Shown: one piece after another, positions 35,090 to 43,666 of the stretch
How the letters are laid out: each line of letters starts with the position of its first letter
Position numbering within the stretch: position 1 is the first letter of the stretch
NCBI RefSeq assembly: GCF_015206815.1
Contig: NZ_JADEXZ010000023.1
Span: forward strand, 1 to 64,000
Length of the DNA: 64,000 nt
Source: Fortiea sp. LEGE XX443
GTDB lineage: Bacteria > Cyanobacteriota > Cyanobacteriia > Cyanobacteriales > Nostocaceae
Reading direction: 5' to 3'
Notes under the pieces: model-generated
What the model saw: only the letters and a program-made list of their open reading frames with translations
What the model was told of the DNA's origin: nothing
Database searches by the model: none
Position numbers and translations under genes: made by a program

Positions 35090-37462
35090 TTAAATATTAG
35101 TATTAAAAGCTACTTGCCAAATTTTGATGGTTTTATCAGAACTACCACTAACAAGAAATCTACCATCAGGACTCAGCGCCAGAGAATTTACTGTTCCCGA
35201 ATGTCCTGTGAGTGTGTAGAGGATTTCATTTGTAGAAATACGCCAAATATTAATGGTGCGATCGCCACTACCACTAAATAACAGTTGTCCATTGGGACTA
35301 ATGGCGATTGACTTGACTGCATCTGAGTGACCATTGAGTGTATGCAGGAGTTTGCCTGTAATCAAATGCCAAATTTTGATAGTTGTATCAACACTACCAC
35401 TAAATAGAAGTTTTCCATCAGGACTAATGGCAATTGATTTTACCTCACCTGTATGACCAGACAGTGTGCGTACTGGGTCACCTGTGCGTGGGTTCCACAG
35501 CCTGATTTTGCTATCGGAACTACCACTGGCCAAAATATTACCATCAAGGCTGATGGCTACGGCATGAACAGCGGAGGAATGCCAAAGTGTGCAAATGCGA
35601 TCGCCTTTGTGCAGATGCCAAATTTTAATTTTACTGCTACCACTGGCGAGAATCTGACCATCGGGACTGATGGCGACGACATTAACTGGTTTTTGATGAC
35701 CTAATAGTGTGTGAATTAACTGACCGGTTTTTAAATGCCAAACTGTGACATTACTTTTGGGATGTTGACAACTACCAACAGCCAAAAAATTACCATCGGG
35801 ACTAATTGCCACCGATGAAACTTCGCCTAAGTTACCTGCGAGAGTTCTGATTTGTTTTCCGGTTTGCAAATTCCAGATATTAATTGTTTGATCGGCACAT
35901 CCACTAACTAATATCTCACCATCAGGACTAATCGCCACAGATGCAACTTTACCGGAATGACCAGTTAAGGTGTGGATGAGTTCGGGAAATTCTAAGGTGC
36001 GTTTGTGTTTGAGAGTAGCGATCGCCTGTAACATTTTTTCTACAGTTTCCACACTTTGGCGATCGCCCACTGCCGTAAAATATTCTTTTAATTTGTGAAT
36101 ATATTCCTCATCTTCTACTTTAATGGCAGATTGCATTGCTTCTAAGGAGTTAGCAAATTCCTGAGTTATTACTTGACGCAATTCCAACCATGTAGTAATA
36201 GAATAATCTACTTGTTCATTTGCCCAAGAGCGATCGGGTAAATGTGATAAACTCTGCGCTAATTGTAAAGCCAACTCTGGAACCCAATATCTGCGCTCTT
36301 TTTCAAGAGCTTGATAAACTTGTTGATAACCTGTAGCATACACCTGTAGTATGTTATCGTCCGATATTGCCTGTACCGCTGGCAAATCTAGCTTATCTTT
36401 GAGCAAACTAGGTAACAACTCTGGTAATAGTGGCGGTACATCATGATGAACTAGGTGATAAGCATCCGCTACCCAAGCAGCAACTAGACAGTGACAGGTA
36501 ATTAATACTTGGCAAAACTTGGCAATATCTTGCTGATTTATCTGATATTTCAACGACAGCTTACTAATATCAATACCTTTGGCTTGCCATTTTTCTGCCT
36601 TTTCTAAAGTTGCCAAATTCAAGACATTATCACCACCTAATTGATTGATTTCCTCTAAATCTTCTCCTAAAGTTACTAGTTCATCTCTAATTTTTTTCCA
36701 CTCTAAGGCACGACTTTTAGCAAACTCTTGAATAATCTCTTTGTATGGTAGACGAGAAATAGTTTTATAAAAATAATTTTCTTGACCTAAACCCCAGTAA
36801 GCAATCCGAAAATTTAAATAATCTCCATCATGGTCTGACTCTAAAATTAAAATTGGCTCTGTTTTTAACATACTAAACAAAGCCTTAATACTAGATTCAC
36901 TATGAAAACGTTTACTATCCCAAGCTCCTGCTAAAAATTCTGTTGGTCTGACAGGGTTATGAAGAGAATAATTTATGTTAATAAATTCTCGCAAGCCTTC
37001 AGCCAAAATTCTTTCTATCTCAGAAATTTCTTCAGGATTGCAGTCAAATTGGTCAAACTTAATTTGCGGCGGAGCGAGAAAAATTTTCAGTGGGATATTT
37101 CTGTGACTATTACGAGTTTCTAAAATTTGCGAAGGGTATAATCTTAAAGGCCAGCTATCCAAAACTTTATTAACTTCTGGTAACTGAAGAGACGTGTCTC
37201 TTTGTTGCTGCGCTATTTGTAATTGTGTTTCTCGTTGATAAGCTGCTAATTGCTGTTGCAGAAGTTTTTCTTGTTGAAACCCCTCTTCTAAACCTTTGCT
37301 ATTAGTTGTAATATTTACGAATTCAATCACCTCTTCAATGACTTGCGGGAATTGGTAATTATTTGTAGTCAAACCTTCTGCTGTTCTCTTTTGTACTAGA
37401 TTAACAACTACAGGTGCAAACTCTAGTACTAATTGGATGAGTAACCTTAGCCCTTGTTCCAT
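35090..37462 (-). CDS. WD40-repeat protein with large uncharacterised N-terminal domain
   Basis: 790 residues. The C-terminal ~300 residues hold seven WD40 blades, each with a LxGHxxxVxSxAISPDGxxLxSGSxDxTIxIW pattern, enough for one propeller. The N-terminal ~480 residues have no recognised domain: a short coiled coil (QQEKLLQQQLAAYQRETQLQIAQQQRD without further motif), then an alpha/beta region with PLKIFLAPPQIKFDQF, and a helical bundle up to the propeller. No NTPase, kinase or protease motif is visible. WD40 proteins of this form are frequent in filamentous cyanobacteria. Possible sensor or scaffold; role unknown. Confidence 0.8.
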   Translation of the reverse strand: MEQGLRLLIQLVLEFAPVVVNLVQKRTAEGLTTNNYQFPQVIEEVIEFVNITTNSKGLEEGFQQEKLLQQQLAAYQRETQLQIAQQQRDTSLQLPEVNKVLDSWPLRLYPSQILETRNSHRNIPLKIFLAPPQIKFDQFDCNPEEISEIERILAEGLREFININYSLHNPVRPTEFLAGAWDSKRFHSESSIKALFSMLKTEPILILESDHDGDYLNFRIAYWGLGQENYFYKTISRLPYKEIIQEFAKSRALEWKKIRDELVTLGEDLEEINQLGGDNVLNLATLEKAEKWQAKGIDISKLSLKYQINQQDIAKFCQVLITCHCLVAAWVADAYHLVHHDVPPLLPELLPSLLKDKLDLPAVQAISDDNILQVYATGYQQVYQALEKERRYWVPELALQLAQSLSHLPDRSWANEQVDYSITTWLELRQVITQEFANSLEAMQSAIKVEDEEYIHKLKEYFTAVGDRQSVETVEKMLQAIATLKHKRTLEFPELIHTLTGHSGKVASVAISPDGEILVSGCADQTINIWNLQTGKQIRTLAGNLGEVSSVAISPDGNFLAVGSCQHPKSNVTVWHLKTGQLIHTLLGHQKPVNVVAISPDGQILASGSSKIKIWHLHKGDRICTLWHSSAVHAVAISLDGNILASGSSDSKIRLWNPRTGDPVRTLSGHTGEVKSIAISPDGKLLFSGSVDTTIKIWHLITGKLLHTLNGHSDAVKSIAISPNGQLLFSGSGDRTINIWRISTNEILYTLTGHSGTVNSLALSPDGRFLVSGSSDKTIKIWQVAFNTNI

Positions 37463-37890
37463 AAAGGGATGCCTGTGAGATAAATAACATGAACTGTGGA
37501 GAATAAATACGTGTAATTGCAGTACTTTGTAATTAGGTACTGCTGCGATTCATCATTTAAATTAATCACCATAAGCCATACTACTACTTGCCGGGATCAT
37601 ATTTGCCCATAAATTAAATATTTAGTTTACAGTTATCACCAATTGCCGAGCATCATAGTAGAGTTGAAGGGAAATTTTATGAGTGCGATCGCAGCCTTGA
37701 TTAGATTTTAAATTAGTTGGAAAATTAAGTAAACTAATTGCTGGCTAAAAATCTAGAGGCCTACATAATTGAAGCATTTGGCTCTAATTAAAACATATAG
37801 CAATAATAAACCACTAAATCAGGCTCAAATAACGAAAAATTGCTTAATAAAATATATATCGGTTAAACTTTTATGCCAATAAAGCATTCC
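37463..37890. other. Gene-free spacer upstream of the WD40 gene
   Basis: About 430 bp AT-rich sequence without a credible frame. Probably contains the WD40-gene promoter. One HIP1-like GCGATCGC is near 37684. No repeat of note. Confidence 0.4.
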
Positions 37891-37921
37891 AAAATAAAAT
37901 AGAGGTTGTCTATTTTATTTT
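37891..37921. terminator. Orphan hairpin with T tract
   Basis: A perfect 12-bp stem, AAAATAAAATAG / CTATTTTATTTT, with a 7-base loop. It lies beyond the P450 terminator in a spacer with no gene ending nearby on the plus strand. It might be a backup terminator for the P450 or the end of an unannotated transcript. Confidence 0.5.
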
Positions 37922-37943
37922 ACCTATCAAATATAAAAACCCG

Positions 37944-37989
37944 CCTGCGGTTTCTGTAAACATCCACAGAACTAAGTTCCAGAAGCAGG
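37944..37989 (-). terminator. Terminator after the P450 gene
   Basis: On the minus strand CCTGC-TTCTG pairs with CAGAA-acc-GCAGG across a 23-base loop and is followed by CGGGTTTTTAT. It starts 49 bp after the P450 stop. Confidence 0.55.
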
Positions 37990-38037
37990 AATAAAAAATG
38001 CAACAAATATGATTGATCCTGTCTTTGAGTAAAAATA

Positions 38038-39426
38038 CTATCGCGGCGCAGATACTTGTTCTTGTTGCTTAGGCAAAGATGGCAGATGAGCAATTTGTTT
38101 GAGCTTGACTTTTACCCCGTATTCTGGTCTAAGTGTAATTGAGGGTTGTGGCACAATGGAAAATCCAAACATTAAATCGGCCTGGAAGTATTGGGCGATC
38201 GTAGCCAATAACAAAGCTGCTTCCATTTGAGCAAAACTCTTACCAATACAAATGCGCGGCCCATCCCCAAAGGGGATATATACTCCTCTAGGTAATTGCT
38301 TTTCAAATTCTTCTGTCCAGCGTTCGGGTTGAAAGGCTTCGGGACGCTCAAAATATTGCGGATGACGGTGCATCACCCATTGACTAATCATAATTGTCGT
38401 GCCTTGAGAAACTTCGTACTCACCAATTTTAGTATCTTGTGCTGCTTCTCGCCCCATGAGCGATACGGGAGGATACAGGCGCATAGATTCTTTAATTACT
38501 TGCTGGGTGTAAGGTAAGCGGCGAAGATCATCTATGGTTGGTAAATTTCCTTGTAAGACTTGCTGTAACTCCGCTTCTAGTTTTGCTCGAATTTGAGGAT
38601 GTTGTGATAGAAGCATCCATGTCCACGATAACGCATTGGCGGTAGTTTCATGGCCTGCCAGCATGAGGGTTGCTACTTCGTCCCGCAGTTGCTGATCATT
38701 CATTTGCTCATGAGTTTCTTCGTCTTGTGCATCCATTAACATGGAGAGCAAATCATTTCTGTTTTCGTTACGATCGCGGCGATCGCTGATAAGCTGGTAA
38801 ATAGCTGCATCCATTTCGGCGATCGCGTGACGATACCGAATATTTTCTGGTCTAGGAAACCATTCCCACACCAAAAAATTTTGTCTTCGCTTGCTCTCAA
38901 ACCAGTGCATGGTCATGTCTAGTGCATTGGCAACAACTTTTGCTTCACCGGCATTAACATCAGTGTTAAAAATACACTTCATCACAATCTCAAGGGTCAA
39001 GCGCATCATATCTGCATGGATATCATGAACTTCACCATCTTGCCAGCTTTGCAACATCCGATAAGTGTAATCCACCATTGTTTCACCATAGCCACTAATC
39101 CGTTTTTGGTGAAACACCGATTGAGCTAAACGACGTTGGCGAAACCAAGAATCTCCTTCTGCTGTTAACAACCCTTCACCTAGTAAGCTTTTTAAAACAC
39201 GGAAACCCCGGCTTTTAATGAAATGTTCCCGATTTTTTAAAACTTCTTCAATATATTCAGGATTAGTCAGTAAACAAGTAGGTGTCAGTCCTAAGCGTAA
39301 GGGGACAATATCACCATAATCGCGGCAAGCAGAGAGGAAACTTAATGGATCTTGTCCAAGATCAAATAAATGCCCCACTATAGAACTGACTGGTGGCGCT
39401 GGTAACTCGAAGATATCCTTCGTCAT
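38038..39426 (-). CDS. Cytochrome P450 (CYP110-like)
   Basis: 462-residue soluble P450. It has the I-helix oxygen-binding motif AGHETTANAL, the K-helix ExxR (KESMRLYPP), the PERW meander (FQPERWTEEF), and the heme-binding loop FGDGPRICIGK with the axial ligand Cys393. The overall pattern, including GDIVPLRLGLTPTCLLTNPEYIEEVL and FIKSRGFRVLKSLLGEGLLTAEGD, fits the CYP110 family typical of Nostocales, whose members oxidise fatty acids, alkanes or terpenes. No terpene synthase is adjacent, so the substrate is not suggested by context. Its redox partner must be supplied elsewhere. Confidence 0.92.
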   Translation of the reverse strand: MTKDIFELPAPPVSSIVGHLFDLGQDPLSFLSACRDYGDIVPLRLGLTPTCLLTNPEYIEEVLKNREHFIKSRGFRVLKSLLGEGLLTAEGDSWFRQRRLAQSVFHQKRISGYGETMVDYTYRMLQSWQDGEVHDIHADMMRLTLEIVMKCIFNTDVNAGEAKVVANALDMTMHWFESKRRQNFLVWEWFPRPENIRYRHAIAEMDAAIYQLISDRRDRNENRNDLLSMLMDAQDEETHEQMNDQQLRDEVATLMLAGHETTANALSWTWMLLSQHPQIRAKLEAELQQVLQGNLPTIDDLRRLPYTQQVIKESMRLYPPVSLMGREAAQDTKIGEYEVSQGTTIMISQWVMHRHPQYFERPEAFQPERWTEEFEKQLPRGVYIPFGDGPRICIGKSFAQMEAALLLATIAQYFQADLMFGFSIVPQPSITLRPEYGVKVKLKQIAHLPSLPKQQEQVSAPR

Positions 39427-39843
39427 GGGGATGAAAATCCTTAACGCTTATCTGTTTTAAAAAGCGAAAAATATGCTGCTTTTCTGCTCTTTTCCTGATT
39501 GAGCCAGTTTAACTGTTAACTAATTTGCTATTTTTTAGTTATAAATCCATCAACCTTAAGTAGTATCTCTTGGGAATTAATTGTGATTTTTTAGAAATAC
39601 AAACTAATGTACAATTTGGCAAAAATTTTGGTTTTATACCAATCCGCAATTCTCTATAAAAAGATAATTAAACAAAAAAAAATTACTGAATTTCTTCACA
39701 AAATCTATCAAAAACTCTTGTATCCTATTTATGTGGATTCATCTGAAAACGAAATAAACACTATTAATTTGCAGACAGGCTCTAATTCGTTAGCTGTCTA
39801 CAAATATAATTCACTGAAGAGAAAACAATTTTAAATAACAAAA
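39427..39843. other. Spacer with a doubtful small frame
   Basis: 417 bp between a minus-strand gene start and a minus-strand stop. A 75-codon plus-strand frame at 39607-39834 is Lys/Ile/Tyr-rich, has no good ribosome-binding site and looks like the translation of AT-rich spacer; I do not call it a gene. Confidence 0.4.
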
Positions 39844-40233
39844 TTAAAATCTAATTCCCAGTTGTCCGTTAAAACCTCGCACAGAATTATAACCTGCTCC
39901 TACGAAAACGTTTTTAGTAGCACCTACTTGAACACCACCAGAAACAGCCACACCTTTATCTTGGGAATATAATCCTACTCCTACATAAGGAGAAATAACT
40001 GGTAAATTGACAAATTTCAACACATCTACCCCCGTAGCTCCGTCAGGGCCATTTCCTACTTCAACACCCAAATTAAAAGCTCTAGCTCCTACCGCATAGG
40101 TGGTATCACCATCTTTACTGCCAACGGATACCCAAGGTTGTGGTATTAGTTGAGCAGATGCTTGGCTAGGAGCAAACAAAGCGAAAAAACTAACTGATGT
40201 GATGAGTGTTTTGGTAATAATTGATTTTTTCAT
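39844..40233 (-). CDS. Small secreted, probably outer-membrane-type beta protein
   Basis: 129 residues with a clear signal peptide (MKKSIITKTLITSVSFFALFA, cleavage likely after SQASA). The mature part alternates Gly and hydrophobic residues (VDVLKFVNLPVISPYVGVGLYSQDKGVAVSGGVQVGATKNVFVGAGYNSV split by turns) and ends in phenylalanine after GQLGIRF. This C-terminal Phe and the strand pattern are typical of small outer-membrane barrels. No family recognised. It has a good ribosome-binding site (AGGAGGAAAG) and is a single gene. Confidence 0.75.
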   Translation of the reverse strand: MKKSIITKTLITSVSFFALFAPSQASAQLIPQPWVSVGSKDGDTTYAVGARAFNLGVEVGNGPDGATGVDVLKFVNLPVISPYVGVGLYSQDKGVAVSGGVQVGATKNVFVGAGYNSVRGFNGQLGIRF

Positions 40234-40532
40234 ACTTTCCTCCTAATATTAATCATCAAAGATGATTAATATTGACGTATTTGCCTAGATTAAGTGCCTT
40301 GCTCAGGCTATATTACTTCTTATATAGCAGTAGCCAAGGCAGTTAGGACATCGGCCAATGATAAAACTCATGCACTAAAAAACTTTTAACCCTGTCATCT
40401 GTTCCCTGTCACCTGCTATACCAATTCAAAAATTCTTAATAGCATATTTAGTGTTAGGGACACTGCGACCTTCGTGTCCCTCAAGTATTAATCTATTGCT
40501 TGTTAACGATCGCAAACAAGTTTATAACTTAA

Positions 40533-41564
40533 TTAGACAGGCTCTTGTGAAACTTTAATAGCTAGTTTTCCAATTTTGCTGCCATCAAATAGTTTAAGAA
40601 TTGCTGATGGTGCATTTTCTAAACCTTCAACAATCTCCAACGCATACTTAATTTTCCCTTGGTTGAGCCATTGTCCAAGATCCTTGATCGCTTCACCAAA
40701 TCTCGGAACATAATCAAGGATAATAAACCCTTGTACTAGCGATCGCTGCATGAGAATTTGGCTATAGTTATAAGGCCCAGGCACAGGCTCAGTGGCATTA
40801 TAAGTTGAAATCAAACCACACAGAGGAATACGTGCGTGCAAGTTAATTTTGGTTAGCACCGCATCCAAAATAGCACCGCCGACATTATCAAAATATACAT
40901 CAATGCCATCAGGACACGATTTAGCTAGTGCTGTTTCTAAATTTGCCGTTTTATAGTTAATAGCATCATCAAAGCCGAGTTCTTCTACAAGCCAACGGCA
41001 TTTTTCATCGGAGCCAGTGATTCCAATTACACGACAACCCATAATCTTGGCAATTTGTCCCACAACGGAACCAACTGCTCCGGCTGCGGCTGAGACAACT
41101 ACAGTTTCGCCGGCTTTAGGTTTTCCGATATCTAGAAGTCCAAAATAAGCTGTAAAACCTGTCATTCCTAATGGCCCGATTAATGCTGTAAGTGGATAGG
41201 GTAAAGGATTAGGTAGTTTTGTGATGTCTAAACCAGTGTTTCCCAAAGCCAGAGCATAATCTTGCCAGCCAAGCATCCCTGAAACTAAATCCCCTGTTTT
41301 AAAATTGGGATTTTTTGATTGTTCTACCACACCAATACCACCGCCGCGCATAACTTGCCCAATTTCCACTGGTGGCATATATTGTGGTCGATCGCTCATC
41401 CAAATACGATTGGTAGGATCTAGTGAAAGATATATGGTGCGTACCAACACTTCACCATCACTAAGCTGAGGAATTGCTTCTTCTCGATACTCAAAATTAT
41501 CGGCTGTAATATCGCCAACAGGACGGGATGCCAAGCGAAACTGTCGATTGATTGCTGTCTGCAT
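40533..41564 (-). CDS. MDR-family NADP-dependent oxidoreductase (CurA/LTB4DH-like)
   Basis: 343-residue zinc-free medium-chain reductase. N-terminal LSLDPTNRIWMSDRPQYMPPVEIGQVMRGGGIGVV matches the YncB/CurA/leukotriene B4 12-hydroxydehydrogenase family. The nucleotide-binding part reads VVVSAAAGAVGSVVGQIAKIMGCRVIGITGS (AxxGxxG) with GFDDAINYKT. YFDNVGGAILDAVL is the family's conserved loop. Such enzymes reduce C=C bonds of alpha,beta-unsaturated aldehydes and ketones with NADPH. Single gene. Confidence 0.92.
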   Translation of the reverse strand: MQTAINRQFRLASRPVGDITADNFEYREEAIPQLSDGEVLVRTIYLSLDPTNRIWMSDRPQYMPPVEIGQVMRGGGIGVVEQSKNPNFKTGDLVSGMLGWQDYALALGNTGLDITKLPNPLPYPLTALIGPLGMTGFTAYFGLLDIGKPKAGETVVVSAAAGAVGSVVGQIAKIMGCRVIGITGSDEKCRWLVEELGFDDAINYKTANLETALAKSCPDGIDVYFDNVGGAILDAVLTKINLHARIPLCGLISTYNATEPVPGPYNYSQILMQRSLVQGFIILDYVPRFGEAIKDLGQWLNQGKIKYALEIVEGLENAPSAILKLFDGSKIGKLAIKVSQEPV

Positions 41565-41661
41565 TGATTTGTTTCGGTGTAAGAATTGACGCGGATATCG
41601 AAAATGGGTGTTGCATAAATGCGGGATGATTTTCTGATATTTATCTCACAAAACCTCTTCT

Positions 41662-41760
41662 TCTCTACGAGACGCTGCGCGTTGGCGGAAGCCTCTCGTA
41701 GAGAATGCGTACTTTGCGTACTTTGCGGTTCATTATTTCATCCCTAAATTCAGCAACGCC
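41662..41760. repeat. Direct repeat flanking a two-gene block, copy A
   Basis: It starts with the palindrome TCTCTACGAGA ... TCTCGTAGAGA (11-bp arms, 41662-41704) and continues to ATTATTTCATCCCTAAATTC and AGCAACGCC. A diverged copy lies at 43578-43658. The pair brackets the RDD and membrane-protein genes. Confidence 0.75.
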
Positions 41761-41821
41761 CGATTTTTATTCAACCCTCATTTTCTACACCTACCTATCC
41801 GCGCATTCAGCAAGGAAAATA

Positions 41822-42604
41822 TTAAAATTCTTTGTGCTGATAAGCCAAGTAAACAGCCTCTAAAAATACATCAGGAGCAACTTCTGGTAATTTATCTAAA
41901 TTAATAATGGCTGTAACCTGTTGAGTTAATTTAGAAGCTAGAGCAACTCTTGATTTTAATGCCATTGCACCACGTCGCTGCAAATATTCCCGAATTACAG
42001 CAAAATCATCAGGTAATAATTGTGATAAGTCGGCAATGTCTAGCAATTCTTCATAGAAAGACCTAGCTTGTTCTGAAATCGTGAAAGTCGCTGACGCAGT
42101 GGTTGTTTGGGATTCAATCACAATTGTACCTGCTGCCCAATCACCAAGCCGCTTTTCACGGCGACTAAACATAATTAAAAAAGCTCCCATAAATAAGAAT
42201 TCATCTAAAGGTCGCAGTAAGGCGCGTAAAGTTGCCTGTGCTAACCCGATAGGTCTACCATCATCTCGAACAACGCGAATTTTAGCAAAGCGTTTTCCTG
42301 GGGTTTGTCCTTGCCACAGGGTTTCAAAAAATACAAAATAACCAGCGTAAATTCCGAAGAGAGTCAGAAAGATAATTGCTATCAACCAAAGGCCAAGTTG
42401 TGAAGCAAAAGTATCTTGACTTTGCCAAAAATCGGTTAACTGACCAGAGATTGTAACCCAAGTAAAGACGCACACTACCAAAATTACAGCTAACACTAAA
42501 TAGTCAATTAGTAAAGCCCAGGCGCGATTACCTATGCCAGCAAGGGTGAATTCTAATTCTATACTTTCGGGGGTGCGGAATTTAACGCGGTTAAAAATGT
42601 GCAT
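41822..42604 (-). CDS. RDD family membrane protein
   Basis: 260 residues. The RDD signature is present: GIGNRAWALLIDYLVLAVILVVC (R and D in the first helix), LFGIYAGYFVFFETLWQGQTPGKRFAKIRVVRDDGRPIG (the conserved WQGxTPGKR loop and DDG), and LRALLRPLDEFLF in the third segment. The C-terminal ~90 residues are soluble and helical. Start MHIFNRVKFRTPESIELEFTLAG is normal. The gene begins 20 bp after the stop of the upstream membrane protein, so they form one operon. Members have been linked to ion or small-solute transport, but no function is shown here. Confidence 0.88.
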   Translation of the reverse strand: MHIFNRVKFRTPESIELEFTLAGIGNRAWALLIDYLVLAVILVVCVFTWVTISGQLTDFWQSQDTFASQLGLWLIAIIFLTLFGIYAGYFVFFETLWQGQTPGKRFAKIRVVRDDGRPIGLAQATLRALLRPLDEFLFMGAFLIMFSRREKRLGDWAAGTIVIESQTTTASATFTISEQARSFYEELLDIADLSQLLPDDFAVIREYLQRRGAMALKSRVALASKLTQQVTAIINLDKLPEVAPDVFLEAVYLAYQHKEF

Positions 42605-42624
42605 AATAATATTTTTACTGATTT

Positions 42625-43479
42625 TTAAATTTCGCGCTCGCGTAGCTGCAAGCCTAACCCTTCACGGCGGCTGCGTAGGTCGTAATAAATCACTGCTTTA
42701 ACAGTTTGCCAAAACGGTATAATCAACGCACCACCAATAAAACTTAAACCAACAGTTACCAAAACATAAACTAGAGTAAACAAAGCAGAATTTTCTCTAA
42801 TTAATAACAAAAAAATAGACTGAAGAATAGTAGCAATAATCTGAACGATGATTTGAATAGGTATTGTAATCAAAAGGGCAACAAAAGAAATAAACAAAAT
42901 CCGCCAAACATAACCTTGGGTTAATTCCCAGCTGCGGCTAATAGTTGATGTCGCTTCAATATTTTCTTCAATAGCTAAAGGTACTTCAACTAAATAAAAT
43001 CTAGTTAATAGCCACAAAATTGCGACAAATGCCGCAATACCCATAACAATAGCTATGGCAATAAATAAAAGATTGCTGGCAGAATTTCCTTGTTGACCAA
43101 CTCCTCCAAGAAATCCTGCGGATAAAGCAGCTAACAGCACAAATACAATTAATGCACCTAAACCAATACCTATACCGACAAAAAACATTAACAGCATCAT
43201 CAGCAAAAACTGCCACAATCGAGAATTGACAAAGCGCTCGCCCGATGAAATACTCTCAGGCTGATTGACTAGTTCGCCAAACGCCAAGCGGGAAATTAGC
43301 GATGTCAGAGCATAAAACTTTGCCCATCCATAAATAGGTATTAGTAGCCACAAGTAAGCTCTTAACGCTAGTAAAAAATAATCCTTGAGATGAGAACGAT
43401 ACAGCCGCATTCCTGCACTTACAACATTCCCAACGCTGAGTGGTTGCATGGGACTGGGAGAACCAATATTTCCTGACAT
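42625..43479 (-). CDS. Multi-spanning membrane protein, operon partner of the RDD protein
   Basis: 284 residues with about six membrane helices (for example LLMMLLMFFVGIGIGLGALIVFVLL and ILFISFVALLITIPIQIIVQIIATIL in part). It starts with PLSVGNVVSAGMRLYRSHLKDYFLLAL, a short cytoplasmic sequence that resembles DUF975 or glycerophosphoryl-diester-phosphodiesterase membrane-domain proteins. EENIEATSTISRSWELTQGYVWRILF in the middle is a typical conserved loop of that group. No catalytic domain is present. It is cotranscribed with the RDD gene; the pair probably forms a membrane complex. Confidence 0.75.
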   Translation of the reverse strand: MSGNIGSPSPMQPLSVGNVVSAGMRLYRSHLKDYFLLALRAYLWLLIPIYGWAKFYALTSLISRLAFGELVNQPESISSGERFVNSRLWQFLLMMLLMFFVGIGIGLGALIVFVLLAALSAGFLGGVGQQGNSASNLLFIAIAIVMGIAAFVAILWLLTRFYLVEVPLAIEENIEATSTISRSWELTQGYVWRILFISFVALLITIPIQIIVQIIATILQSIFLLLIRENSALFTLVYVLVTVGLSFIGGALIIPFWQTVKAVIYYDLRSRREGLGLQLREREI

Positions 43480-43542
43480 AATGCCAAATTTCCTTGAAAG
43501 TACAGTTGTGAATTTGTGGCTATCTTAAGGTACGTTATATTG

Positions 43543-43570
43543 ATTCGTAATTCGTAATTTGTAATTCGTA
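43543..43570. repeat. Heptamer tandem repeat (ATTCGTA)
   Basis: Four 7-bp units: ATTCGTA, ATTCGTA, ATTTGTA, ATTCGTA. They adjoin direct repeat copy B. Similar AATTCGTAATTCG sequence occurs around 62500-62535. Confidence 0.8.
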
Positions 43571-43577
43571 ATGACGC

Positions 43578-43658
43578 TCTCTTCGATACACTGTACGTTG
43601 GCGGAAGCCTTTCGTAGAGAATATGGTTTATTATTTCATCCCTAAATTCAGCAACGCC
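43578..43658. repeat. Direct repeat flanking a two-gene block, copy B
   Basis: Shares GTTGGCGGAAGCCT, TCGTAGAGAAT and the ATTATTTCATCCCTAAATTC / AGCAACGCC end with copy A at 41662-41760, but its left palindrome arm is decayed (TCTCTTCGATA). Confidence 0.72.
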
Positions 43659-43666
43659 ACAAATGA

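Noticed and set aside
39607-39834. 75-codon plus-strand frame
   Set aside because: Lys/Ile/Tyr-rich composition of AT-rich spacer, no ribosome-binding site, and no recognisable domain.
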